A DNA stretch of 64,000 nt from Vicia villosa (taxonomy: Eukaryota; Streptophyta; Magnoliopsida; Fabales; Fabaceae). This document shows, piece by piece, positions 48,320-62,039 of this stretch; positions within the stretch are counted from its first letter, which is position 1, and every line of letters starts with the position of its first letter. Under the pieces are notes generated by a model that was given only the letters and a program-made list of their open reading frames with translations, was not told the origin of the DNA and made no database searches. Position numbers and translations under genes: made by a program. The DNA is taken from contig NW_026705408.1 of the NCBI RefSeq assembly GCF_029867415.1, positions 62,001 through 126,000 on the forward strand, read 5' to 3'.

Positions 48320-51004
48320 ATGGGTGCTACTAACTCAAGAGGTGAAAAGAATGAAGCTTTGAGTATGTGTAAAGAGAGAAAAAGGTTCATCAAGGTGGCT
48401 TTTGATTCTAGATATGATTTAGCTGCTTCACATGTTTCTTACATTCAGTCTCTTAGAAATGTTGGTGTAGCTTTGAGAAGATATGCTGAAGCTGAGGTGC
48501 TTGTGGAGTCTTCTTTGTCGATTTCTGATAAAACGCCTTCTCAAACTAGTTACCCTTCTCCTTCATCACCGTTGAATGTTGCTGAGGTTGAGGCTTCAGA
48601 TTCACCTTTACATAATGAGAGTCCTTTTTCAACACCTGCTCCTTCTCTTAGTTACATGAGATCAAGTGGTTGTGGTTCTGTTACTGTTACAATTGATGCT
48701 TTTGGTAACAAGTATTTGGATGATGAGTCCAATGTGGTTTCTGCTATGCCTCCACCACCTCCTCCTCTGCCTGAGTTGGGTGCATCTTGGGATTTCTTTG
48801 ATCCTGGAGAGGATAGTGAGAGCTTTAGGTTTGTTGTGAATGGTAGTGAGTTTAGAGATTGCAGGGATCAGTGGTTTCAAACTGGTTCAGATGATCATTC
48901 AGTTGTTTCAAGGGGAGTTGAAGGTTGCAAACAATTGGTTGATGGAAAAATGAGACAGTTAGAAGCGGTATCGGTATCGGCACCAGGTAACGCTGATGGC
49001 GACATAAATATTGAACTGGTTGACAAGGGTGGTGATGGAAGATCAAGTTCTAAAAAGGAGAAGAAGCAAATGGTTGAGAAAGATGTGTGCACAGAAAGAG
49101 AGGATCCTTCAGAGTTCATCACTCACAGAGCTAAAGATTTTCTCTCCAGCATTAAGGATATAGAGCATAGGTTCATTCGAGCTTCGGAATCTGGTAGAGA
49201 TGTTTCAAGGCTGTTAGAGGCAAACAAAATCAGAGTTGGATTTTCTGAGGCAAAAGGTAATTGCTTGTTGTAAAATTCAGATACTCAACATATAAAATGC
49301 AATCTGTTAGTTTTGTATTTTCTACTCTTAAATCTAATTACTAATCTACTTCAGTCTTTTGATAGGGAAGTCATCTACAATCGCTTTGATCACGTCCATC
49401 CAGCCCGTCTGTTGCCGCAGAAAGACTTCACCTGTTTTCCAGGGTAAGTTGTGACATAATTCTGTAACAGACACTATTTGTTAAACATTATATCTTTGTT
49501 GGTTTGTTTTGCCATTTCTAGCAAGATTTTGATCTAAGTTTTTAACTGTTTCATTTGCCTGCTATTTCTTTGACCCTAAGTATGGATATGGACTAATTTT
49601 GTCACCCTTTTATGTATAGAACCTGTACAAAAAATTATAAGTTGGAAAAGGACAACATCTTTTCAATCATCCTCATCCAGGAACCCTTTGGCTTCAAAAT
49701 CAAGGGAAGATTTTGATGATAGTGGAAGTGACTTTGTGGAAGAATTCTGCATGATTGCTGGAAGCCATTCATCCACCCTTGATAGAATGTATGCATGGGA
49801 GCGAAAACTCTACGATGAAGTAAAGGTATTACTATTAAGTATTGCAAATAAAAGCATTTGAAAAACATGAGAAGTTACTTGATTATCAGTGTGTAGATTT
49901 GCTTGTAAATGTATTGTATCTCCAGCTTCATTTTTCATGTTTTCAACTCTTTTTGTGACTTCCTATTGTGTTATCTGTAGGCTAGTGAATCCATCAGGAA
50001 GGTCTATGATCGGAAATGTCTCCAGCTGAGGCATCAATTTGCAAAAGACCAAGGGACTCATGTGATCGACAAGACCAGGGCAGTTGTGAAGGATCTGCAT
50101 TCGCGGATAAGAGTGGCTATTTATTCAGTTGATTCAATATCTAAAAGAATCGAAAAAATGAGGGATGAAGAGTTGTATCCACAACTTCTGGAATTAACAG
50201 AAGGGTATGTAGAGAGTTCTGAAGATTTTATATTTATGTCACTTTGAAGCTTTACTATCTATATGTTATTATGTTAAAACAAATATATTCTTTGTCAATC
50301 GAGTCTTAAAGCTATAACTATTGATTTATCGATGATGCAGATTGGTCAAGATGTGGAAAGCTATGCTTGAGTGTCATCATGCACAATACATCACCATCTC
50401 CTTGGCATATCATTCAAGGAACGCAACAGGAACCTTGCAAGGAGATGCACGCAGAGAAATAATGACTCGTCTGCTAGAAGAAATCGAGTTGTTTGGTCTG
50501 AGTTTTGCAAACTGGATTAACAGCCACACCTCATACGTTGAAGCTCTCAATGGATGGTTGCAACATTGTATACTTCAACCGAGGGAGCGTACTAGGAACA
50601 GAAGACCGTTCTCCCCTCGCAGAGCCTTGGCTCCGCCTATATTTGTTCTCTGCCGTGATTGGTGTGCTGGGATCAATGCTTTACCCTCTGAGGAACTCAG
50701 TGATGCAATAAGAAACTTTTTGTCTGATCTTCACAATCTGATGGAGCAGCAAAATGATGAATTTCTTAAGAAGCAGAATTCAGCTAATGCAAGCACCCCA
50801 GTAAGTGAGATCAAAACAAATGCAGACAATGAAGGTGAATCTGCGAATTTGTATTGCATACATGCAAGTTTAACCAAGGTTCTTGATCGGCTGACCAAAT
50901 ATTCTGAAGCATCATTAAAAATGTATGAGGATATCAGGCAGAAAAGTGAAGTGGCTCGAACTGCATATTATAATTGCAGAACTATCAGGGCTGAAAAATG
51001 TTAA
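48320..51004 (+). CDS. DUF630/DUF632 protein (NRG2 / ROLLING AND ERECT LEAF-type)
   Basis: Five exons by my reading: 48320-49256, 49366-49443, 49620-49825, 49981-50204 and 50341-51004. They join in frame to 702 residues. The start MGATNSRGEKNEAL is preferred over an upstream in-frame GTG because the family begins MG with an N-myristoylation-like context. DUF630 covers residues 1-60 (CKERKRFIKVAFDSRYDLAA then HVSYIQSLRNVGVALRRYAE). A Ser/Pro-rich linker follows, with MPPPPPPLPELGASWDFFDP. DUF632 runs from about residue 390, including SSTLDRMYAWERKLYDEVK, KVYDRKCLQLRHQFAKDQG and LVKMWKAMLECHHAQYITIS, to a C-terminal coiled coil. Arabidopsis NRG2 in this family works in nitrate signalling; other members affect leaf form and salicylate or stress responses. 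The precise role here is not predictable. The gene appears intact. Confidence 0.92.
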
Positions 51005-51454
51005 TTACAGGTTTTATGCTGTTGTATGCTTTGTAGTTCTGGATTTAAACGTATATGAAAACACCTTAAAGAGAAAAAAAATTGTAAACACATATGGTGC
51101 TTGACTTAACTCCCTCTACTTGTTTGAAAAGGAAATTTGTAAGATAAAGATTGGTAAAGTATATGTAAGTTATTGATACTATCAGCAAATATCTGGGCAT
51201 TCAGAAAATGGATGAGTGAATTCAGAAAATGAAAAAAAAAACTATTTGTGTTTAAAACTTATTCCACCTATAATCTCTTACTGAAACAAATCATATTTCA
51301 AATCTTCAGTATAAAGCAACTGATTAATTATTAGTTTTTTGTGTTGGTTTCTTTAGTCAATGCAGCCACTATTACACTCCAATTTCAACGATGAGCTAAA
51401 ATGATCTTTCATATTCACTGCTACAATTATATTCATCTTCTTCGGGGCGACATT
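51005..51454. other. Convergent 3' spacer between DUF632 gene and ACX2
   Basis: 450 bp between facing stop codons. AT-rich 3' untranslated sequence of both genes is presumed. No gene is visible. Confidence 0.5.
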
Positions 51455-54400
51455 TTATTCAAATCCAACTTCTTGTGTGTACTGAGAGTAAGCTCCTGAT
51501 TGCTTGGCAATAGGTGCCCGTAATACATGATCAGGAAGATCAAATGCATCAACAAGTTCCTTTGCAATATTCCTCACTTGGAAACTTAGATATTCTGACA
51601 GTTTGTGGATTGCCTGGGAAATGGAAAAGAAAATATCACTATTTAACATTATAATGTTAAAAAAGGAAGTTTGAAAAAGTGTTTTCTTTATTTCTTATAT
51701 CCCTGCTTTTGTTGGTAGCTTCATAGCTAAATAATACAAGTCCTTTGCATTAAAGTGTAGTTCTTACATAGTGTATCTTTTATGAAAGCCATCATAATTG
51801 TGCCTCACTGGCCCATTACCTACCTAGGTTTTTACTATTGTTATTCCTGCTTTCAAAGAATGGTCCCTCATAGAACCTATTACTATCTCTTTGATAATTA
51901 AGAGTTTTTAAGATCTGTAAGAACAACTAAGAAATGGTTCATTACTTTTTGTATTCACCAGTGCATTGATTATTTTTCAAAATTATTCTACTCAGTCAAT
52001 ATCATAAGCAGATTCTTTTTTCAAGTTCATTGAATAGAGATACATATGTTTTATTTCTATGAATTTTTTTATGTACCTTGGCTTTGTTGGGAGCAACATA
52101 GTCAACATTGCGGTAGGTTCCAATGTCGTTCCATATTCGATCTAGAGCATAAAGGTCACAGGCAAGCTTCAGAGCAGCTTGAGCACTTGGGTCAGGACAG
52201 CTGGTGCAGATATAAGCAAATTAGAATTGTGAAAATAAAAAAGTAGATGCATCTTAGAAAATGGAACTAGAAAGCACCTCTGCACAGCTTCAATGAATTT
52301 AGCAAGAATTTCTGACTCAATATGTGATTCTGCAAGTGTCAATAGATGATTTAAACATCTATTCCATGCACCAAAGTCCCCAAGAGATTTCGAATGCTTT
52401 TGAAGTCGTACAGCAACGCTATGAAGTAATCTAGATGTTCGGTACTACAAAATTGAAAATAAAAAATAAGCAATTGATTTATCTGTGTCAGCACATACTA
52501 TTTTTAACATGAAGTCAAGGAATTAAGATAAAACTCACTCTGAAAGCATCCAATTGAAATTTTGGATTTCTTAGATGGTCTTGACTTTCCCATCTAGCAG
52601 TAACTGGATTTGGCTGTGATAGATAAGAATTCATGGAATCTCTCAAGTAATTCCATGTCACTGCTAAAGTCCCTCCTTTAAACTTTTTCTGGTATTGTTT
52701 CAATAGATCGGCTGCAACCTTCATTCATAAAAGAAAAATTATAATCTATTACTCTTACCTTTGTCGAAATAAAAAGAATACAAAGAACCAAACACACACA
52801 ATGGACAGACTAAAGTTGGAATATAACAATCTCTTTGAGAGTTGATATAATTTGGGTTCAGGCAATAACCTGTTGAAGAAGAACGGTGTTGTCTCCTTCA
52901 AATGTCTGAAAAATGTCATGATCATTCCTCAAGGAACCAAACCGATTGACAGCAGCATAACCATGGCCTCCACAGGCTTCCCTACAGGTGCTGAGTGACT
53001 TTGCAGTATAAGATGTTACATAAGCCTTCAGACCGGCCGAGAGAGCATGGACATCTGCAACTAATTCTTCATCATTAGACTTCTTCATTTCAGAGTATTT
53101 CTCCACCAGGTTTGTAGTAGCAAAATGAAATGCATAAGTTGAAGCCAGCATGGGCATAAGCTTATGCTGATGAGACTGGTAGTCAAGAATAGCTACTTCG
53201 GGTTGGTTTCGAGGTCCAAATTGCTGACGAAGTAGAGAATATCTGATGGCAATTGTGGCAGCAACTTTGAGGACACTTACCGAAGAATATGCAAGGCCTA
53301 CCCTTCCACCAACAAGTTCACCAAGAGTTGCACCAAACCGCTTATTGATCGAGGGAAGGGTACTTGTGTACTGCCCATCACGGGAAACATCTCCAAAACG
53401 GTTTAGAAGGTTGTCTCGAGGAATTCTCACAGAGCGGAATCTTAGAGCTCCATTATCAACACCATTAAGACCAACTTTATGACCACAATCATGAATCTCA
53501 ATCCCAGGAAGTGTTTGATGAGTCTTCATATCTCTTATTGGAACAATGAAAGCATGAACACCCATATCAGAAATTCCTTTTACGTCATAATTAGGTAGCA
53601 TCAGCCTAGCAAAAACAGTGGCAAACTTGCCATGCACGGCAGCATTGCCAATCCACCACTTGATGGCACCGTCATTTGGAGTATCAATAACAAATTCATC
53701 AGTGATCGGATCAAAGGTGGCCAGAGTTTGAAGGCCTTGGACGTTTGAACCTTTTTATGCACAAAAAAAGAGAGTAATCAGTAGTTTAAAAATGTGTACC
53801 CACTGGGTAAGTGCTAAGCAGTAATATGTATGAGTAGAAACCAAATTGAGAAAACAAATAAAAAATTCATCAATGGCATAGCACCAAAATTTTCAAAAGT
53901 GACACTAAGTGCATCTCATAACCCACTTTAAACGTCACTATTAAAAACTCTAACAAATTCCACTATGCTGTTGCAACCTCTGTCCTCTGTAGCACCATCA
54001 CCTCAGAAAAAGGTGTGTTCTTATAAGAACCGGCAAGAACTTAGATTCTACACTCTAACATCAGGTAAACACTCAAACAACAAACCTAATAAAAAGCCTT
54101 AATAACCCTTTAAGAACCCAACCGTATTGAAGTTGCTTCAACATAATAATAGAAAGTTCACAACAGTTAATAACTTTGACTCTATTTGAATAAACACCTT
54201 AATCAAATGCTTATATTATCATACTAGTGCTTATGTATAAATCATTCATATAACAAAATAAGACAAGATAAAATCATATTTTTTTCACATGGACTAAGCC
54301 TATAAACTGTTTTATCAAAAAGAGTTCATTAAAATAAGCTAAAATGAGATAAGCTAGCATTCTCACAAGTGTTTATGCCAACAGTAAACTCAAATAGATC

Positions 54401-55164
54401 AATTCAAACAATAATTATACAAAAAGAACAAGAAAGGAAAGTACCATGGTGAAGCTCAGTCATAGCAAAACAACCAGCATATTCCAAGCTATCAATACCA
54501 TCATAGTACTTATCCTTGTGTTTCTGAGTTCCAAGATTGATAACAGAACCACCCCAAAGACTGCATAGATTAAACCATTCATTAAATAATAAAAACGGTG
54601 TGTCTCTGTGTCCGTGTCTGTCTGAAACCAGTGTCAACGTGTCAGTTTCGATGTAGTCTAAAACAAAAAGAAACAATTTTTACACAACCCAAAAGAAACA
54701 AACACAAGAAAGTACCTATATTGAACCCCCATTTTGATTCCAAGCGACATATCAACACTCCCCACAGCTTCCAGAATAGCAAAATACTTAGCAGGATCAT
54801 TAACCACATAATTCAAAGGCCTAACCCCAGCCTCCCTAACAAGCCCCAAAAGCTGATTCATACACAACGTCCTATGATCATCTTTCGAGATCTCAAGCGG
54901 GGTCTGAAGCTGAGGATTAGCATTAAAATATTCAAAAACCTTCTCTTGAACATCTCTATGCTTCCCTCTCATGTAATCCGTCAGAGAATTCGCATCCACG
55001 CTCAGCTTCTTCCCACGGCTGCAAGTTTCCATCTCCACCTGGTTCCATGTCTCTTCTGCAAAACGAGGAACTGGGTTTAGGTGTAGGGATAATCTGGAAA
55101 TTCGTCGTTCTGCTTCGGAATTTGATTCGTCGTTGGATTTTGATTTTGATTTTGGAGTTTGCAT
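51455..55164 (-). CDS. ACX2: Peroxisomal acyl-coenzyme A oxidase 2 (long-chain)
   Basis: Seven exons on the minus strand by my reading: 55164-54716, 54560-54445, 53750-52870, 52718-52539, 52444-52278, 52200-52077 and 51613-51455. They join in frame to 691 residues, against 692 for Arabidopsis ACX2. A PTS2 peroxisome signal, RISRLSLHL, lies at residues 21-29 (R-I-x5-H-L). Acyl-CoA dehydrogenase-type features include [63 protein letters not shown] and, in the C-terminal oxidase part, [20 protein letters not shown] then [15 protein letters not shown]. There is no C-terminal PTS1, which fits ACX2. It catalyses the first step of peroxisomal beta-oxidation, making trans-2-enoyl-CoA and H2O2, with preference for long chains. 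The GT intron donor after Tyr-Ser in exon 1 matches the known frame. It appears intact. Confidence 0.96.
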
Positions 55165-55745
55165 TTTTCTGGTTTGATATGTGAAATGAAACTTGAAGAG
55201 AATGGTTTAAATATTTTTGGTTACAAAGAAGCATTCAATATATAATTAATTTGAAAATTGATGAGTTGGGTATAAAGTTTGTGAATTGATCAGAGTTTTG
55301 AAATTTTGGATTACAGTTTTGATTGTGATGATAACGTGGATATGAAGGAAATTAATTAATGAATCCGTGATGATTACGGTACCGTTAGGGAGATTATGAA
55401 TTCTGTTATGACGATTTCTATTTTTGTTATCCATATCTAGAATTTATGATTTTTATTTCTCATATGGATTTATGTCTATTTATTGTCGGTTATAATAATG
55501 TTAATTTTTATAGCAAGTAAATAATGGTAAGAAAACAAAAGGTAATTTTTTTAAAGATAAATGCTTCTAATGGAGGAAGGTGTTCACTTTAATCTACCCA
55601 TGTAAACAATGAATTCAGTTGATTGTCGACCGTTTTAATTTATTATTAAAAGAAAAATTAAAACCAATGTATTGTTTAGGTGTTTTTTTTCAGAATTTCT
55701 TTATAAACCTCACCCTTCTTGAAAACCCGCGGCGAAATTTCAAAA
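55165..55745. promoter_or_regulatory. Upstream region of ACX2
   Basis: AT-rich presumed promoter. No ORF is recognised, and no TATA box was assigned with confidence. Confidence 0.35.
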
Positions 55746-56990
55746 ATGCTTATATATTTCGGAAGTGCATCTTCGAAGATACTTTTTTATGAAAAAAATA
55801 TGGTTTCGGATATGAATTTCCGAAAATACCTTATTTTTTTGAAAAAAAATGGTGATTTCGGAGATACACTTCCAAAAACACCATTTTTTTTCTTCAGAAG
55901 TGGGTGTTTTCAGAGATTTCGGAGATGCATATCCGAAATATTCTAATTTTTGGTCTTGTAATTGTTTGGATATACATATCCGAAAAAACTCAATAATAAT
56001 TAAAAAATTAAAATCAAAGTGAATTAATATAGTTAATAGTATAATTAATTGTATTAATTAAAATATATTATTAAATATATATCATTATAATCAAGATATA
56101 ATAATAGTATTAGTCTAATAAATATTTAAATCAACACCTTATTCTAAATTTATATTAAAATATGAATAAAATAGTTAATAATTATTAATGTAATTTTAAG
56201 ACTATTTTTGAATTTTTAGAAATATTTTTTTAATATATAGGAATTTACTAAGACATACCTAAAAATCATATTAGTGATTGTATCCACAAATGATATATGA
56301 TGGGTAATGTCATGAAAATACTATTGACATTCAATAAGCAATTAAATTGAACAAAATACTATAATTTTATATAATTGAATACAAGTAAAAATCAATATAA
56401 CTATAGTTTTTTTATCAACATCAATTTATAAATGTTTATAATTTCCATGTATGTTAATGTTTATTTTTATATGTTTCTGAGATATATTTATTTTGTATTT
56501 TTTATTCATATATATAAATAAAAGATAATTTTTATTGCGTTTCTTTATTAATTTGAGTTAAAAGTACTTTAATTTTTTTTATGTATGAGACAAATATATA
56601 TCTTATGTATTTATGTATCAATATGAAGATTTATAATCTCATATTTTTATATTTATGAGTTGATATTTTTTATATTTATTTTTTAATTTATAATTGGAAT
56701 TATAATTGAAATATCCACCGTATAATTATCATTATTCATAACTTATAAATTATATCAATTTTATGATATTTGAATTAATCAACAACTCAAAATTTTTAAT
56801 TTTTTAAGATTTTGATTAATTCGGATATGCATATCCGAAAAAACCTCTGACCATTTTTTGGGGGGGTTTTTCGGATATGCATATCCGAATTAATCAAAAC
56901 TCCAATTTTTTTGGTGTTTTCGAAGATGCATCTTCGAAATAATCAAAATTTCAATTTTTCCAGAGATGCATCTCCGAAGGGTATTTTCGG
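55746..56990. mobile_element. Possible MULE-derived element with clustered 20-bp palindromes
   Basis: Copies of a palindrome near TTCGGATATGCATATCCGAA lie at 55758, 55805, 55857, 55918 and 55966 on the left, and at 56820, 56870, 56919 and 56958 on the right. About 830 bp of AT-rich, noncoding DNA lies between the two clusters. The same motif family surrounds the MULE relic at 61-64 kb. Outer boundaries could be the GAAAACCCGCGGCGAAATTT word (55720) and GGTTTTCACCGCTGGGGTCC (57003), which are partly inverted relative to each other. Confidence 0.5.
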
Positions 56991-57051
56991 GTTTCCAGCA
57001 GGGGTTTTCACCGCTGGGGTCCGTAAAAAAATTAGCTTTTTTTTTTTGGTC

Positions 57052-57378
57052 TTGTTAACGAGTGCCCTCAGGGCACTCTTTAAGCATACTAAATAAAAAA
57101 AGTATTCTTTATAAAAGTCAATATTTCAATTTCCAATGCATTTTCAATGCATTAAATACATGTATTTTTAACAAAACTTACCACTTTATGATATGTTTGT
57201 TTCCACGGTGGAAACTTTGTAAACGTGCGTTTATACAAAGCTACTATTTGTAGCTTTTAGATTTCACGTTAAAATGCTATTGAAACATACATAGAAACGT
57301 GCGGTGGCGGTGGGAAGAATTGTTTCCAAACATACACTTAATCACTTAAAGAGTGCCTCAAGGGCACTGGTTAGCATT
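57052..57378. mobile_element. MITE with 30-bp inverted ends
   Basis: Left end TTAACGAGTGCCCTCAGGGC then ACTCTTTAAG. The right end, read on the other strand, is CTAACCAGTGCCCTTGAGGC then ACTCTTTAAG. Each end contains a small GTGCCCT/AGGGCAC hairpin. The flanks are T-rich on both sides, so the target duplication is unclear. No coding sequence is present. Confidence 0.72.
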
Positions 57379-57379
57379 T

Positions 57380-60115
57380 TTTTTTAATTACAAGGAGGGC
57401 AAAAGCCTATAAAAAAGAACTAAAACGAGATTAATTAGGGAATTGGATTCTCAAACAGATTGCTATCTAAAAGATGATCAATGAAGATAAGACACGTTTT
57501 AAAGACATACATTATCTTCAAATGTAAGATTTCATTCTTTGCTAACGCCTTTGCACACATGTTAGCTTCATGAAAGATGTGACGATGAGTATTCTCCTTG
57601 TCTTGAAAACTTAACTCCTGAATTTTGAATATCAGTTTTCTGCCCATGATGTTACTAGGATTTTGGATCGGATATTCTTAACCATTTATTGAGAATAAAT
57701 CTCAATAATAATATACTTGAAACCCAACTTAATAGCAAGTTGAATCCCCTCAAACACGTCCCACAACTCCTCAATATAAGCACAACACAAACCAATAGAT
57801 TTAGAGAAGCCTCTAAGCCACTCCCCCTCTGAAACTCTTATAGTTCCTCCACATCCATAGTTACCATCTTTGTTTCTCGCTCCATCAATATTTAACTTAA
57901 TCCAACTTGTATGAGGGGCTTCCCACTTAATTAAGCTAAGACCATTGTTCCGGACAAGAAGAACATGACTAGCAGCCTTAGCATTATCATAATCATGAAT
58001 ACACTTATTGATGTAGGATGTCATACAAGTGGGTCTTTGATAAGTTTTATCATGCACCTCATTGTTATGCCATTTCCAAGGATTATGGCAAGCATTTTCC
58101 TAGAAAATCTTCCAGTTTCCAATGTCATTCAACCCCATATTGTTCTGCATGCTAATATGGATCCAATGCTTCAAATCACTTGCAAATAAATCACACGTTT
58201 GTTAGTGTGGACAGCCGACAACCATAAGGCCACTGCTTCCGGGCAATCTCAGAGAACATGTATCATATCTTCTTCAACATCTCCATAATACTTGCACATA
58301 ACACTTCCAAGCCTCATTTTGTGTTTTTTTTGTTCGTAAGCAAACAATCATGATGAACTCGATCAGTGGCTTGCAACTTTCAAATATCTCTCCATGCATT
58401 CACTTCCACTATGATATTATCATCATCCAACAACTTGTACATTGCACCAATAGAAAAATTGTTGCCTTCACTAGTGCATATTCTAGTATCAGGACCTGCA
58501 TCCATCGAAGGAGTAAGAATACTAGATATTCTTCTCAAAATATCATGCGACAGCCATTGATTAAGAACCTCCCAGTTCTAATCATCACCATTCATCCCAA
58601 AATCCACAACTATCGCCGACTGCAATTGGCTAGGAATGTTAACATGCATGTCGACTATTTTAATACTCGGGTTAATCCACCAATCCTCCCAAGCATCCAT
58701 AGTTTTTCCATCCCCAACATACCATGTACACGCGCTATCGAGAATGGTCCAAATTTTGGCAATATTCTTCCAAAAACTTGAGTCTAATTGTTTCATGCAT
58801 ATGCTACGTCTATCATTATTCCTATCATATTTTCCCCCAAACAACCTTGCACCACAACTTACAATTATCGTAAACCCAATCCGCCTTCAACTTTCACACT
58901 CATAATTGTACTATATTTAATGGCATGGTATTTCCTGTTTCTACCGCTATCTCACCAAATGAATTTCCGCTGATGCTTATGGAATTCATCAATGCAAGCT
59001 TTAGGAATACATTTTGTCCTCATCAGATAAATAAGGAGAGCTTCTATAACACTTTTAGCAAGGGTGATTCTTCTAGCAAAAGCAAGTTGATTCCCTTTCC
59101 ACATTGCAAGCTTGGAACTAACTTGATCAATCATGTATTGATAAAATTCCTTTTTTGGCGCTTTACCAGTTAGGGGAACACCAAGATACTTACCAAGATT
59201 AGTGGTTTCAACAAATCCCGACATATTCACTAGCTCAACTCACTTACTCCTGTTCACATTCTTAGAGAAATAAACTCGTGTTTTCTCATGACTAACTTGT
59301 TGGCCAGACATACTACTTAATTTGTCAAAAATGCTTGTAACATACTTCATTTGAGCTGCAGTTGCTTTTCCAAACAAGAGGAGATCATCTACAAACATAA
59401 GGTGAGAAACCGTCAGTCCTTTCTTGCCAACTCTGATTGCCCTCCAGTTTCCATCATCGAGTGCTAAAGTGATAAGATGAGAAAGTTTATCCAAACATAG
59501 CACAAAGATGTAAGAAGATATAGGATCTCCTTGACGGATCCCCCTACTAGGACGAAAAAACTCTGACGTTGCACCATTCCATTTTATATTTGTCTCAACG
59601 CTCATAACTACATGCATGATAGTGTCAATCATCTTCCTGGGAAAATGAATTTCCTCCAAAACCCTCAACGTGAATTCCCGACTCAATTTATCATAGGCCT
59701 TAGAAAGATCCACCTTAATCGCTAAAAACCCTTATTTCGTTTCAAGTTATTCATGTTATGCACAAGCTCATGCGCCACAATAATATTCTCATGGATGCTA
59801 CGCCCCAGAACAAGTCCCGATTGATAGAGAGACACCAGCCTGGACATATTTCCTTTAAGACGCTCCATAATAGTTTTACTAACCACCTTGTAGATCACAT
59901 TGCACAAGGAAATTGGCATGCAATGATTAACATGCCCCGTCTGCTTCATCTTAGGAATAAGGCAGATATCAATATGATTTATCCTTGATAATTCACTAGA
60001 TGATTCCCACAATTTTTTAAACTAAATGGCAAATGTTGCGCCCAATAACATTCCACAATTTATGGAAAAAAAAACCCATAGAAAAACCATCTGACCCTGG
60101 CGCTTTCCAAAGCTT
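57380..60115 (-). pseudogene. 5'-truncated, decayed L1-type LINE
   Basis: On the minus strand the order is reverse transcriptase core (60012-59240): IDICLIPKMKQTGHVNHCMP, ISLCNVIYKVVSKTIMERL, GIRQGDPISSYIFVLCLDKL and LMFVDDLLLFGKATAAQMKY with catalytic FVDD. Then come LGKYLGVPLTGKAPKKEFYQ (59230-58952), ICMKQLDSSFWKNIAKIW (58844-58578) and the RNase H domain HTSWIKLNIDGARNKDGNYG (58057-57686), with a tail near 57647-57435. The 3' end abuts a T run (minus-strand poly(A)) at about 57379. It has several stops and frameshifts and no endonuclease. Of the same clade as the LINE at 9128-15919 by motif similarity. Confidence 0.85.
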
Positions 60116-61040
60116 TTATTATTTAGGTGTCTGTGTATGAAAGTTGTTATCTTATCTTATCTGATGTTTTATGCATAAATGTTATTATGTTATTGAAATA
60201 AATTCATGTCAAAATTAAGATATCTTAGTAATTTTATTTATTAAATTTATTAATTTATTTATCATAATTAATATTTCTTAATTGTTTTTTGGTTGATACT
60301 TTATTTTATTTATTGATTTTATTTATGTTTGTAACTAATAACAACTATTTCTTTTTTCGTTAAATAACCACTATTTCTATTTTAGAAAACTATAGTCTGA
60401 ATTATAGTTTTGTTTCATCTATTATATGTTTTATTTATTTTATTTTTAAATAATTTTGATTTATTTTATAATTACTGATCAAAAATCAAATTTAAGTTAC
60501 AAATTGAAGTACAAAGCTCATCCATAAGTCACAAATTGCAAAACAAATCATTAATGTAAGGCTTAATCCTAAATTGTAGAAACAGGGTGTTATAGGTATC
60601 ACATACTTATATGATATTGGATGTTCCAAGAGATCCACTAAGGGCACTTCATCAAGAGAAACTAGAAGAGGAACATGCTAGGGTAAATCATGTTGTTGAT
60701 GTGTTGCCTAGATGTCGATGTATCATTGATATTGCACAAACGGGTATAGACAAATGAGTCTCTCAAGAAGGATCTGAGGTGAGGGACATTCTAGATGCCA
60801 TCATGGAGGAGGCACATATGATACTATAGTACAAAAGACGACGTAGAATAACAGGGGGGGTCAGGGTCCGACATACCTAATAATTATATAGTGTTAGTAT
60901 TTATATATATGTCATTTTCATATTATTTGATAAGTGTAATGATTTAATTTATATAAAATTTAAACTAACAGTATAAGTATAACTATAATACATCGTCAAT
61001 TACATTAATTACCTATAAAACAAAGTCAAAATTTACTGTC
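60116..61040. other. Spacer with a short decayed ORF fragment
   Basis: Mostly AT-rich. Around 60615-60880 a plus-strand frame reads LDVPRDPLRALHQEKLEEEH then LDAIMEEAHMIL and ends in RRRRITGG. This resembles the C-terminal tail of plant-mobile-domain-like ORFs that travel with MULEs, but the match is too short to name. Confidence 0.3.
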
Positions 61041-61048
61041 TGGTGTGA

Positions 61049-61913
61049 ATACGGAAATGCATTTTGTATTATGTCTAAGGGTGGATACAGAGATGCATTT
61101 CTGAATCAATCTATGTCAAAATGAGTGTGTCTCAGTTAGAAATGCAAGAGACGCGTATAGGGTGAATACAAAGATACATCTCCGAACTAAATTAAAAAAA
61201 AAAAAGAGGTGGGATAACCTTAAGATGTGTGTTGGTGTGAAAATGGTGCATTCGAAAATGCACTTTCAAAATTTGAGAGATATTTTTCGAATTTTCTTAG
61301 GGTGCTTTATCACCACTTAGGGTGGAATAACACTTGAGTGGGATAAGCAATTCCCATAAGATTTTTGGTGGTTTTTGAGTAGGCAAATTCTAAGCCCATC
61401 CCTTGTTTAATTGGGCACACATTTGAAAATCTGAAAAAATGCTCATGGGTGAATTTGGAGATACATCTTCGAATGCACCAAACACCAAATTTTGCCAAAA
61501 ACGTAGTTCGGAGATGCCTGTCCGTAGTCACATTTGTTAAACTTAAATTTTTTTATCACCCAGTAAACATTTCGGAGATGTATTTCTGAAAATGTCCAGC
61601 GGGAATTTGAGTATATGATCACGTCACATGATCATCTTCCTCACTTTTCAAACACTACCTAACACCTCTATAACAAAAAAACTCTTGAAAAAAATGTGAT
61701 TATCAACCAATTTTTCTATTCTAAATGATACTTTTTGCATTCTAGCACATCAAAAGGAGCATCATAAGCTGCAATTTCAGGTAAAGTTCCCTTATTTTAT
61801 CCCTCATTGCTTGCATTAATCTTTAGTTTGAGCTGAAAGAAAGAACGCGCTACTTATGAAATATATTTTTGAACTAAACTCACCTACATTTTTTCGAAAA
61901 ATGTATTTTCGAA
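61049..61913. repeat. Cluster of 20-bp palindromes upstream of the MULE relic
   Basis: Diverged copies of TTCGGAGATGCATCTCCGAA occur at 61049, 61086, 61167, 61251, 61454, 61507, 61571 and 61893, spaced 40-320 bp apart. Another copy lies at 63964, beyond the gene relic. The copies match those at 55758-56978. Most keep a G/A-A-T/G-A-T-G-C-A-T core with inverted flanks. Confidence 0.7.
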
Positions 61914-62039
61914 CTCTTTTGTTACTGGTTTTAAAAAATCATGTTGTTGTGCTTCTTATTAAATATGGTTCCCGGATATGTTTCCCAAAGCAGGTGTACG
62001 TGATGATGTAAAACAAGATGTAGCGAAGGATAATCTTAA

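Noticed and set aside
53246..53482. Plus-strand frame inside ACX2
   Set aside because: It is antisense to a well-conserved exon and has no motif.
60848..60870. G-run as a possible assembly break or quadruplex site
   Set aside because: A single run of seven to eight G with no partners. Ordinary.
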